Below, piece by piece: positions 46,701 through 55,578 of a DNA stretch of 64,000 nt. Each line of letters begins with the position of its first letter. Within the stretch, counting starts at the first letter, position 1. A program made the translations under genes and the position numbers. Below the pieces are notes generated by a model, which saw only the letters and a program-made list of their open reading frames with translations, had not been told where the DNA came from and did not search any database. The stretch is from Erythrobasidium yunnanense (lineage: Eukaryota > Basidiomycota > Cystobasidiomycetes > Erythrobasidiales > Erythrobasidiaceae). The DNA lies in the NCBI GenBank assembly GCA_001600175.1, contig BCJC01000003.1, positions 1,736,001-1,800,000 on the forward strand. The letters run 5' to 3'.

Positions 46701-47611
46701 GAGAGAGACAGGCCTCGGTCGCTTACAACCAGTCTATGCCTTGGAACGATCCCGAAAACCTTTCGGACCTGATGCGACGTGCGTTATATGATCACAGAAG
46801 TATGCGATAATAAGCTGATACTGGGTACAATTTGCAGCTGGACCTGGAGGCCCTTCTTCCAGTCAAAGGTCTTTCATGGCGAGACGATCGATAGGTGACC
46901 GCTCTGATCAGATTCGGTAAGCACAGGAAAAGAGCATTGTCTCACCAGTCACTGATCAAGTGACACAGAGCACGCTCTCGCTCCCCTTCGATTGGCCTTC
47001 AGCACGTCGATATTGGCATCCGAAGCCGAAGCGCTTCCTTCAATCTTCCCACCCGTATCGGCTCAGCTTCATCTGCTCTTCTCCGTCGAGAGTCTTCCCT
47101 ACTAGGTCCTCTTCCAGGCAACGATCACGGTCCTGGAGCTTCGTCATCGCAGCAAGATATCGATCTTGGACCCGATGCGGACGTGAAGAGCGATGTTCCC
47201 GGAAGTCAAGCTACTGGAACAGAAGGAGAGACCCAAAGAGCTGCTAGACTCGATATGGAGACTGCGTAAGGATCACCCTCTCCGCTCTGTCCGAGCTAGG
47301 CTGATTTTGGGATATGCACCAGCCGCTTCCTGGACTACGCCAAACGACAAGCCAGGATCGAAGACAATGGCATTCTATTCTTCTCAGACATTGTTCCCGT
47401 CGCTGCGACGAAGCCGAATGTAGCTGCTATGGCGTTCTACCATACTCTAGTCCTGGCCAGCAAGAAAGCTATTGAGGTCGTTGGACAGCCGGAACCTTAT
47501 GGGGAGGTATGCTGCTCGCTTTTTCTCTGCTAAATTATGATGAAGGCAGCTGATATGCTTGTACATTGCTGCTGATAGATTGAGCTAGCCATCCCGGAAT
47601 TTGTCTTCTGA
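43744..47611 (+). CDS. REC8: Cohesin kleisin subunit, Rec8-like
   Basis: The N-terminus is rebuilt from tiny exons: 43744-43752 (ATG TTC TTC), 43821-43851 and 44006-44139, followed by the ALRLSSNLM exon. Together they read MFFNNELLTKKRGGFGVIWL then AATLGTSGHKLKKLTKRELL, EEPLALRLSSNLMLGVTRIY. GFGVIWLAATLG and KKLxKRELLSC fit Rec8 better than the KVWLAAHW form of mitotic Scc1/Rad21. The long middle is acidic and Ser/Asp-rich with many introns. The C-terminal winged helix that binds Smc1 is present (RLDYAKRQARIEDNGILFF, SDIVPVAATKPNVAAMAFYH, AIEVVGQPEPYGEIELAIPE). The stop is at 47609-47611. Cohesin with Rec8 holds sister chromatids in meiosis. Internal exon limits between 44.5 and 47.3 kb are approximate. 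Confidence 0.88.
45915..45953 (+). repeat. Short tandem repeat in the kleisin gene (15-base unit)
   Basis: The unit AAAGCCACTAAATCC occurs twice with a third partial copy. It encodes a Lys-rich KATKS repeat in a basic patch of the kleisin middle region. It looks like recent replication slippage. Confidence 0.7.
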
Positions 47612-48069
47612 AAGCAAGCCGAACGAAATTTGCAGCTTCGCTAGGTAAGAGCCTACTCGACCAACGTCGTACTGCTTCATAGCTGAACAGGCAGCTGTTC
47701 AGACTCAAACAAGCGAGGCACTCCGAGGTTGCGCAGCAACAGCTCGTACTAAAGAAAAGCAAGGAACCGTACCGTCAGTATCAGCAATACCATTGTAGCG
47801 TTCGTTCCGGCAGGTGTCAGTGCCATGAGCGCTACTTCCGTTATGCCTCGGCGCTTCTCCCAAGTATTCGGCCAGCTGATAAAGCAGAAGGGCCATGCCC
47901 GTCCCAAGCTCGACATCAGCTGACTATCTCTTACCGAATCTTAAATTAGCTAACTACCGACTTTTGCTGAGCACGGCGTTGATAGCTCTTTGACCAGACA
48001 AAGCGTATCACTCTGTCTGCCCATACAGACGCGACCCCACAGAATCAGGCAATTCCCAGCACATCACGA

Positions 48070-48494
48070 CTTCAACAATAACGAGTACAAGCAAGACTTT
48101 CGGTCTGAAAGGCCTTGGAGCAGGACTCTTCGGCCGCAGCACCAAGCAACGCAAGTCGCCTCTTGCTATTCGGGCGCCTACACATCCAGCGTTGGCGTCG
48201 AAGCACCCAGCGCTTGCGCAAACATCTCTACAACCTCCACTGCTGCAGGCTGCTGATCACCTTCCCTTCCTTCCATGCACAGGCATTACTGACTCATTGA
48301 AGACTGTTGGCACACAAGCAGACGGCCGGTTCGTCACACCGAGGATAGAAGGAAGACGGCAATCTCGCCTGGCTGTTCAGAATTGGTCAAATGAGCCCAG
48401 TCTTCAAGATGAAATCGAAGAAGGGCGTTATCGAGACCCTCCAAGAGATCGAGGGCCACAGCTGGTGTCGAGCAAGGCGCCCCGAAGCTCATAA
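48070..48494 (+). pseudogene. Deleted third copy of the tandem paralog family
   Basis: The frame reads SKTFGLKGLGAGLFGRSTKQ, then APTHPALASKHPALAQ, which resembles the N-terminal LGRL...TPLHPALA segment of the two intact paralogs at 49.7 and 51.6 kb. It then jumps to DHLPFLPCTGI and FVTPRIEGRRQSRLAVQNWS, SLQDEIEEGRYRDPPRDRGP and QLVSSKAPRSS, which match the C-terminus of the second paralog (YVKPRIEERRQSRLAIEQEL, TLQDELGSHYRDTSRARRPQ). The whole conserved central domain is absent, and no ATG is visible in this frame. It is therefore an internally deleted relic, closer in its C-terminus to the 51.6 kb copy. Confidence 0.78.
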
Positions 48495-48759
48495 TATAGA
48501 GGCTGAAATATACAAATTTTTGAGCGTCAGCTGGCAATACCAGTCGTCTTAGCTGTTGAACTGGACCCGCAACGGAGGCGCCTTCCGACGCGCCGCAGCT
48601 GACGAGTGCTGGAGTTATTGAATAGCATTGTGGCTTCATATTCGTATTAGCAGATGGTCAAAATCGATGCGACAATTTGCTCCGTCCTTGCCCTCAAAGC
48701 GATTTTAGGTCGGCCTGCAATGTTATGAAATCCGATACAGGCGGACCGGCCAATCTCCT

Positions 48760-49000
48760 GTGATTGACTACTTCTTCACAAGTTCCGCATCCTGCTCTTG
48801 CTGCGCCATCCTGCGCGCATACAAGAAGCTCTAAAAGCTCCTCAGTCCTGTCGACATGCTCTGCTTGTCGCCTGAAACAGCAAGATATCTCGCAAACCAC
48901 GCTCCTACATGTAGATCTGCCAGCGAAAGGAGACCTGTACGATCTTGGCGCGTTACAGAGACATTGAGCTTCTTCGACAAACTAAGCTCAGCTTGGTGTG
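48760..49000 (-). pseudogene. Degenerate fragment of the GST-like gene
   Basis: On the minus strand the sequence reads LSLSKKLNVSVTRQDRTGLL then SLADLHVGAWFARYLAVSGD before a stop. This matches the C-terminal domain of the intact GST-like gene at 54.2-55.5 kb (LKNLNILLPREDRSGFISLA, then SLADLHVGAWFARILAVVGA). DNA similarity is clear too, for example around GTAGATCTGC on the plus strand at about 48,910. The rest of the gene is not detectable. It has the same orientation as the intact copy, consistent with an old tandem duplication. Confidence 0.82.
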
Positions 49001-49034
49001 TGCTGCTTTAGATCGCGGAAAAAATGTCACTGAG

Positions 49035-49178
49035 ACGTTGCTGTCCCAGATATTCATACCCGCAGCTCCTACGGATCAATATGTAGCCGCCATGGCGTTC
49101 TGCCATGCCTCGAATCTGGCTCGCAATGCAGCTATCGAAGTCATAGAAGACTCCAAGTTATACGGCAGATTACGATGA
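49035..49178 (+). pseudogene. Degenerate kleisin C-terminal fragment
   Basis: The frame reads LLSQIFIPAAPTDQYVAAMA then FCHASNLARNAAIEVIEDSK LYGRLR and stop. It parallels the C-terminal winged helix of the kleisin 1.5 kb upstream (FFSDIVPVAATKPNVAAMAF, YHTLVLASKKAIEVVGQPEP YGE), with the identical block VAAMAF and matching spacing. Conserved residues remain, but the final beta segment is lost and no upstream exons are apparent. It is probably a relic of a duplicated kleisin gene; the divergence suggests it is old, or that it derives from a different kleisin paralog. Confidence 0.7.
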
Positions 49179-49718
49179 GAATGCTACGGACTCGAAAGAC
49201 GTACTGGCTGCTGAACCAAACTCCCGCACCGTGATCACCCAGATCAAACTTGCGATTCTGGCGTCGATTTCACAAAGCCGGATAGGCCCTACATGTCTGT
49301 CATTCGCTTTGCGCACAATATCTATTCTTTCAGAACGAGATCTGCAGTTGCGGCGCGATCAAGCAAGACGTGCCCCCAAAGATGATGAGAGCAATACAAG
49401 AACACGCTTTCCCTCGAAGCACTCGAACATCAAGTAAAGTCCAACGATGAAGCCTTTGTACCGTTGAGGCCTTTCATGATGGACCCCTTGCTACACAATG
49501 GACGGCTGGACACCTAAGATTCGGTGCGAATATTACAATAAACAGAAAGGGTCCTCCTCTGCCAAGACTAAGCGCTAAGACTACCGTCCAACCTGTCAAA
49601 TAGATGGCTATTCAGCTGCATCTTTGCTCTCTAGTTTAGCTATCGACTCATACCACTCCCGACCTCTCCACTCTCTCCCTTCCGTACTCTTCTCCATAGT
49701 TTACAGCTGAGCTGTACT
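49179..49718. other. Intergenic region upstream of the first tandem paralog
   Basis: 540 bases with no supported coding exon. It may contain more decayed duplicate material from the same rearrangement. The segment just before 49719 (AGCTGTACTATGG) resembles the start context of the second paralog (AGCTGTACTTCGTCATGG), indicating that the duplication included the leader. Confidence 0.35.
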
Positions 49719-50984
49719 ATGGCGGCAACAATGACAATGCACAACCCAACTCTGGGGCGGCTGGACCGCCTCTTCACGAGCGCGCACCTCAAGAAGACTA
49801 CCACCGCGCCTCTGCATCCTGCGCTGGCGCCACGAGGATCTGCCGGCACAGATCGTAGAGCCTCACGAACAAAGTTCGCCCAGGACTATCCGCAGCCATA
49901 CCCTCAGGGCAAGGCGGGCAGCGTGCAGCACGCTTCGGCGGCCCCGCAACCACGAGACACATCGATGCAGCGTCGCTCCTCAGCAGGGCTGGAGGATGCT
50001 AGACGCCTCTCGACCGTCTCGCTGGCCATGCAGCAGAGACGCGCAAGCCAAAGTAAAAGCACTGCTGTGCCTGCGAAGCCTCGTACACGTAGTATCGCAC
50101 CCTCAACGACTAGCGATACTTCAGCCTCTTCAGCGTCATCCTCTACGCACCGAAGAGCTAGCAAGATGCCACATCACGATCCAGAGGTGCACCATAGGCA
50201 CTACTTCGACGAAAGAGCAAGCATCCCACGCCCTTTTTACGCTTTCGTCGCGAGTTGTCACCACGTTCTGGATAAGCTAGAGACTCACATCGTGCCCGAG
50301 AGTGTTCACGACATGGACCTACGAGATATTCGCGGATGTATCGCCAGAGATGGTCAGATTCAGGAGATTAGCTACTGCTACGGGAAATATACCGGCATCG
50401 GCTGGAAACCCTGGCGTATCAACAAAATCAAAGATCAAGATCCGGCCTGGTACTGGAAGATACAGCAGGATATTTTGCAGCTCTATAACGACTATCACCG
50501 GATGGAGTACCCTGAACATCACAGACCGTCGACTTGGGCAGACGTAGCTCATAACATCAACGACCCGCAGACATCGCGTATGGAGGAGTTCATCAGAAGA
50601 CACTGCGTCCTCCATATGCTCAGCGTCGGTGGTCAGAAGCAGCCTGTTATATGGACGAATGCGCACCTTCGAAGGATCGCGGAGAAGAAGCACGGTAAGC
50701 CAGGAAAAGAGATACGACAGCTGAAAATCAAGGGCTCCAGCTGGCTCACAACAATACATGTTGATGAAACACTGGACCGCGAATGGCAGAGAAGCGAGGC
50801 GATGATACGCCATAACGAAACGAACAAAACCAATGTCCTTCCCGCACTGCCTTCGATGCATGAGCATTTCGAGCTTACGCCGCCTGCCTGGTATCACACT
50901 CTACTGGTTGGCGGAAATGCACGACCGCGTATTGAGGGGAGAAGGCGTTCTCGGCTTGCTCTGCAGGATGGTTCACAGAGCTAG
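49719..50984 (+). CDS. Tandem paralog 1 of an unrecognised family, 421 residues, intronless
   Basis: One uninterrupted frame from ATG to stop. The first 165 residues are Ser/Arg/Ala-rich and probably disordered, with TLGRLDRLF and TAPLHPALAPRG motifs. Residues about 170-340 form a conserved domain rich in His, Trp and Tyr: RPFYAFVASCHHVLDKLETH, IVPESVHDMDLRDI, AWYWKIQQDILQLYNDYHRM, SRMEEFIRRHCVLHMLSVGG, IWTNAHLRRIAEKKHG. It ends with a basic tail (ARPRIEGRRRSRLALQDGSQ). There is no signal peptide or membrane segment, so it is likely intracellular. I recognise no family. It is about half identical by eye in the central domain to the next gene. Lack of introns is unusual in this window, where almost every other gene is split. 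Confidence 0.8.
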   Translation: MAATMTMHNPTLGRLDRLFTSAHLKKTTTAPLHPALAPRGSAGTDRRASRTKFAQDYPQPYPQGKAGSVQHASAAPQPRDTSMQRRSSAGLEDARRLSTVSLAMQQRRASQSKSTAVPAKPRTRSIAPSTTSDTSASSASSSTHRRASKMPHHDPEVHHRHYFDERASIPRPFYAFVASCHHVLDKLETHIVPESVHDMDLRDIRGCIARDGQIQEISYCYGKYTGIGWKPWRINKIKDQDPAWYWKIQQDILQLYNDYHRMEYPEHHRPSTWADVAHNINDPQTSRMEEFIRRHCVLHMLSVGGQKQPVIWTNAHLRRIAEKKHGKPGKEIRQLKIKGSSWLTTIHVDETLDREWQRSEAMIRHNETNKTNVLPALPSMHEHFELTPPAWYHTLLVGGNARPRIEGRRRSRLALQDGSQS

Positions 50985-51583
50985 CGAAGCTGAAGCTCGC
51001 CTGACTAAGGAGGAGAGCCTCCGTGTGTCGCGTCAACTGAGTTTGTACATAGGCCTCTCAGGCCAAGCAGAGTGTGAAGTCACAATCGTCTACACAGTGA
51101 GCCATAGATCTGAATGCGGGATGCAGTCAAGCTACTGGTACAGAAGCAGACCGTACAGATTAGCAGGATTTGAATCGGAATAGCGTGAGCGACCTTTCCC
51201 AATCAGGTGAACTATATGCCAAGCTGAACAAGCGCATGTTCAGAAGCTGCTTACTTCATTGCATCAGTCGACAATCGGAGCGAGGACAGACCCTTTCTAG
51301 CACTGAGATGGGGCGGCCCCGGCCTTTTGTGATGATCCCTGCCGCATGCCTTCCAGCCTTTAGCCGATGGTTATCTTCCGCATGTCTCTCGGTTGAGCTC
51401 CCGGCCCTTCCGGCATGTTTACAGACCACAGAAAGGCAACGCCCATGCCAAGACTGACAATATCGCCTGTCCATCAGCCGATCTGACGTGTGATCAACCA
51501 CTCACTCTCTCACGACAACTACCTCGACATCTCGCGAACCAAATTCATACCCACACCCAACAACGATATAGCTGTACTTCGTC
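50985..51583. other. Spacer between the two tandem paralogs
   Basis: 599 bases lie between the stop of copy 1 and the start of copy 2. No supported coding exon is seen. It should hold the copy 2 promoter. Confidence 0.35.
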
Positions 51584-52957
51584 ATGGCTTCAGTATCCGA
51601 ACCACCTCTAGGGCGTCTGGCACGCCTCCGCAAGCATGTACCCCGCAACCTTACCCATACTCCTCTACATCCTGCACTATCGCATGTCCTGGCACCAACC
51701 CGAAGACCGACCATCAGCGAAGGTCGCAGAACCTCTCAAACGAAACTTGCACCGGGTGTTTCTCTACAGCAGACAACAGGACCTGATGACAGGCGCCGCG
51801 CCCGCCGTGGCTCCCACTCACAAGCACCAGCGCTCCAGCAGGCTGAACAGCAGCGCAAAAGCTCTTCAGCCGGGCTGAGCGATGCAAGACACCTCTCAGC
51901 TGCCTCGCTGGAACAGAGACGTCTCAGCCGAAGCTATGCACCCAGTCCCCCGGACGTCAAGCTACGCACCAGGAGTGTAGCATCGTCGTTAGCAAGCAGT
52001 ACAGCCGCTTCCTCGGTGGCAGCATCCCAAGTATCACGAGCGTCCAAAACGCCTGCTGAAATCCATCACATCTTCCACCGTACTCTGCCGAAAGAGTTCC
52101 CGCGCCCTTTCTATTCGTTCGTAGCAAGCTGCCATCATATACTAGACAAGATTGAAGAGCACATCGTACCCGACAGCATGTTCGACATGGATTTGCGACA
52201 CATCTCAAGTTGCCATGCTAGGAATGGCAGAGTCACTTCAATCGGGTATTCTTGGGGACCCATCTACAGAAATTGGAAGATAAGCGAACTAAAGGACAAG
52301 CACGAGGCCTGGTACGACAAGGTACAACAGGATATACTGCGACTTTACAACGATTGGCATCATTTGGAGTATCCAGGCCAACATCATGATCAGCACTGGG
52401 GAGAGGCCACCACGGACCTGATGGATCCTTCCAAATCGCGCATGGAGACTTTCCTCAACCATAAATGCGTTCTGCACGTAGTTGACACTGGTGCTCAACC
52501 GCAATTCGTCTTATGGACGACTGCTCATGTCCGACGGCTGGCGGAAAAAAAGCACGGAGCAGTAGGCCTTGTACGCCAGGCGATCAAGGTCAAAGGCTCA
52601 AAGCATCAAGGTCGGATCAGGGTTGATGTGGATGACACATTGAAACAGGAGCGCAAGAAGAGCTTGGAGATGCAGCGCGACGACATGATTAGCAATGCAC
52701 CTCCCCTCCCTTCCATGCACAGACACTTCAATCTTAAAGTCCCTGACCTAATTGAAGACTACCTGCACCCAACACATGGCCACTATGTCAAACCGAGAAT
52801 AGAAGAGAGACGGCAATCTCGACTGGCTATTGAACAAGAACTCAAGGAGCGTACTCTTCAAGACGAGCTTGGAAGCCATTATCGCGACACATCGAGAGCC
52901 CGGAGGCCACAGCTGGTAACGAGCCACACGACGCGATACTCCTCATATAGAGGCTGA
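51584..52957 (+). CDS. Tandem paralog 2 of the unrecognised family, 457 residues, intronless
   Basis: It has the same layout as the copy at 49.7 kb. A basic, Ser/Arg-rich N-terminus carries PLGRLARLRKHVPRN and THTPLHPALSHVLAPTRRP. The conserved domain follows (RPFYSFVASCHHILDKIEEH, IVPDSMFDMDLRHI, AWYDKVQQDILRLYNDWHHL, SRMETFLNHKCVLHVVDTGA, LWTTAHVRRLAEKKHG). A longer C-terminus has SMHRHFNLKVPD, YVKPRIEERRQSRLAIEQEL and RRPQLVTSHTTRYSSYRG. It is intronless. Selection on the central domain seems likely: the hydrophobic, Cys, His and Trp positions are shared while the N-termini differ freely. No enzyme motif is evident. The deleted relic at 48 kb is closest to this copy at its C-terminus. Confidence 0.8.
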   Translation: MASVSEPPLGRLARLRKHVPRNLTHTPLHPALSHVLAPTRRPTISEGRRTSQTKLAPGVSLQQTTGPDDRRRARRGSHSQAPALQQAEQQRKSSSAGLSDARHLSAASLEQRRLSRSYAPSPPDVKLRTRSVASSLASSTAASSVAASQVSRASKTPAEIHHIFHRTLPKEFPRPFYSFVASCHHILDKIEEHIVPDSMFDMDLRHISSCHARNGRVTSIGYSWGPIYRNWKISELKDKHEAWYDKVQQDILRLYNDWHHLEYPGQHHDQHWGEATTDLMDPSKSRMETFLNHKCVLHVVDTGAQPQFVLWTTAHVRRLAEKKHGAVGLVRQAIKVKGSKHQGRIRVDVDDTLKQERKKSLEMQRDDMISNAPPLPSMHRHFNLKVPDLIEDYLHPTHGHYVKPRIEERRQSRLAIEQELKERTLQDELGSHYRDTSRARRPQLVTSHTTRYSSYRG

Positions 52958-53252
52958 AACGTACAAAGCTTTGACCGCTAGTCAGATCTTGCCTGAGTTA
53001 GACCTTGCAGGCAAGATATGTTGTTGTAATGATAGTATCCAACGATTGGTAGACGTCTCGCTCATATGAATCTTCATTTCGCCCGCTGGAGGGTGGATCG
53101 ACACCTCGAAGGACTTATGTGCACCATCCCTTTGTCGTTACTATGACGGATCGCTACCACGGCTTGGTACCGAATCGGAACGCGGCTCAATTACACGTCG
53201 ATAGTGTCGTTGTGCACTAGACTGATCCTGAAGGTCGAGCTTCTAGTGCGAC

Positions 53253-53937
53253 ATGTCCAGACTGCGAAGACTGCTAAGGCGCAACGTACTAGCAACCGCC
53301 TCACTCAGTCCTGCCTCAAGTAACCAGTTCGTTCCGCCGGCCCAGAAGTCGACAAGAGCAGCTCGAGAACCGCGTTCCACACATCGGCGAAGTCATCAGA
53401 GTCGAGTATGAGGGGATCCAAGGGCAGCCTGAAGGTTCCTTAGCGCCTGCCTTGTATTACGCTACGGATGCAGAGCGGATCAATCAGCGACTCAGCAAGA
53501 TCGCTTATTCTGCACTCTTGACGAATGCGAAGAAGTATGAGGGAGCGGGAGAGGAGTTCCAGATGGACATTCTGAGACCGTACGATGCGGAGATCAAGAA
53601 GATCATAGCCGACCCAGAGCTACAAGGAAAAGATCATCGGACCAAAAAGAAGAAGAAAGCAAAGCTGGAAAGTGTCAAGATAAGGAGGAACTATGCCGTG
53701 AGGAAGTGGAGAGTCCTGTTATGGTATGAAGATCGGACGTCACAGAACACGGTTGTGAAAGCTATCTTGACACATAGAGATGTCTTCATGGGCCAGAGAG
53801 AGCACAAGACTGCCATTACAGTAAAGACGGACCAGATGGGAAAGGCGGCGCAGCAGAATGCAGAGGACAGGAAAGCCAATACCGCCGATGTCAAGGGTAA
53901 GGGTAAAGCAGCCGGGGCTTTCGACGCTCCCGTTTAG
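53253..53937 (+). CDS. Lys-rich protein of unknown function, possibly mitochondrial
   Basis: A long frame reads NRVPHIGEVIRVEYEGIQGQ, then ALYYATDAERINQRLSKIAY, MDILRPYDAEIKKI, a basic run (DHRTKKKKKAKLESVKIRRN), VRKWRVLLWYEDRTSQNTVV and a Lys/Ala-rich end KGKGKAAGAFDAPV. This frame has no early ATG. The most economical start is ATG 53253 (MSRLRRLLRRN), an Arg-rich presequence-like exon joined by an intron from about 53286 to the AG before CTCGAGAACCGC (about 53365). That join is tentative. A mitochondrial location is suggested by the presequence. The basic composition would suit an RNA- or ribosome-associated protein, but no family is recognised. Confidence 0.5.
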
Positions 53938-54226
53938 ACATCGTGACGAGCCATGTGCACCAGGAAATATCGTCTGCTGACAAGCAAGCAAGACCATCAA
54001 TGATTTTGTCTCACTCATGCTTAATGATTAGGCTTGTTATTTGTTAGAGGGCTCAGCAGGGTCTTTTTTTTCATTGTCTTCTTCTTGTTTGAGCTTGCTA
54101 CATTGAACCTGGGTACTGCCTTTGATATCTTTGTCGGCTAGCTTGGCGGGACCATCGAGTCCTTGTCGTTCTATAGGCTGTCGTAATGAGGTTCGATCTT
54201 TGGGTTGACGAAGCTTGAGCAGGACC
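53938..54226. other. Convergent intergenic region
   Basis: 289 bases lie between the stops of the Lys-rich gene and the GST-like gene. A minus-strand open frame ending at 54037 is an unspliced read-through of the GST-like last exon in another frame, not a gene. Confidence 0.35.
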
Positions 54227-55491
54227 TCAGAACAGGCCGTCCTTGTAGATCTGCTGGAAGCTGTCATTCCACACAGTATGTCAGTCTCATTCGCTCGAGG
54301 CAGAAGTCGTCAAAAGCAGGCAAGACGCACCTCTCCCTCGTCGTCATGGTGCTCCACCATTTCTTCACGTTCTCCACATCTTCTTTCTTCACCTCTTCTT
54401 TCTCCAGCGCCTTCAACAACTTCTCAAAGCTTCCATCCACATCATCCAATTTCTTGGCTCCCACCACAGCTAGTATTCTTGCAAACCACGCTCCGACATG
54501 TAGATCTGCAAGTGATATAAAGCCTGAACGATCTTCGCGCGGTAGGAGGATATTAAGGTTTTTGAGGACTAAAGCGAGGTTGGTGTATGCTGTTTTGGTT
54601 TGGGTGAAATAGGCATCGGAGGGGGTGCCTTCTAGTATGGATGACAATGATCTGCAAAGAAGTGTGTCAGTGGAGGCGGAAAAGGGTGAAGATCAGAGAT
54701 AAGACCCACTCCATGGCCTTGAGCTTCTCCTTGTAGAAATTTGCCAATCTCTCATTCCCATCTTCTGCTTCCTTTGAGTATTTCTGCAGCGCGCTCTTTC
54801 TTCCACTCACGAATTTACCCACAATCCCATTCTTCTTCTCCTTAGCCTCGCTCGCATCTCTGATACTCAGTAGCAAGAAGTTCGGATCAGCTTCCTTTGT
54901 ATGTACGAGCGCAATGAGCGCATCGTCTCTCTCTTTACTAGCGATAGATGCGGGTTGGAGTGAGCGGGCGGGCGCGTCGCCCCTAGAATCGGCGGAACGG
55001 GACTTGTCGAGGAATTCAAGGATCTCTTGACTGGATGTCAAGGCTGTGAATTTTGTGGAGACACTGTTGTCGATAGCCGTTGCGAGCTGCGGGACGACCA
55101 CTATACATGAGAAACAAAGAGATAGGACGTCAGGGCGAGAGGACATAGGGGTAAGCTTGAATGACTTCGCGCACGGGTAGGGACAGTTCCAGCAGTGTTG
55201 ATCTTGAGGTATTCCGGTGAGAAGTTCGCGCCGGCGACTGCAACCACATATCAGCTTTGGATGAGCCAAGAAGGATAGGCTCTCATGAGGCGCACGCAGG
55301 TCTACATCCTTGATTGTGCATTCGTCAGGGCCGTATCCCTGCAGAGAACCAGCGTCAATGTATGTAGTATATGTGTACAGTATGTCGTTGCAGCCCACCT
55401 TCTCGACGAGGGCTAGCCTTGCAGCGCTGGCCCAGCATGATCCAGGGAACGAGTAGAGGGTAGCGACGGGGAGGGAGGATGTGGCAGACAT
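54227..55491 (-). CDS. Glutathione S-transferase-like protein
   Basis: The start is ATG at 55491 (MSATSSLPVATLYSFPGSCW), the first strand and helix of a thioredoxin fold. After two introns come GYGPDECTIKDVDLLAGANF SPEYLKINTAGTVPTL and VVPQLATAIDNSVSTKFTAL, with the cis-Pro-like TVPT typical of GST N-domains. The helical C-domain contains ERLANFYKEKLKAMEW, AYTNLALVLKNLNILLP, SLADLHVGAWFARILAVVG (the N-capping region of the core helix) and VENVKKWWSTMTTRESF. The last exon ends QQIYKDGLF. There is an insertion of about 60 residues in the C-domain. Catalytic activity is uncertain because the N-terminal Ser/Cys (SFPGSCWA) is not diagnostic. It shares an 87-base promoter with the coiled-coil gene next to it, and a decayed partial copy lies at 48.8 kb. 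Confidence 0.8.
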
Positions 55492-55578
55492 AGTAGAGTC
55501 AACGCTTGGTTGTTCAAATGTCTTGAAATGATTTGAATCTGCTTTGGACTGGTTGGTTCTGATCTAACCGACATCATT
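55492..55578. promoter_or_regulatory. 87-base bidirectional promoter
   Basis: The GST-like gene and the coiled-coil gene are divergent with only 87 bases between ATG codons, so transcription start sites must lie very close to or inside the opposite leader. Confidence 0.45.

Noticed and set aside
53938-54267. Extended C-terminus for the GST-like protein ending at 54037
   Set aside because: Splicing the last intron in frame gives RESFQQIYKDGLF and a stop at 54227. The longer frame requires ignoring that stop.
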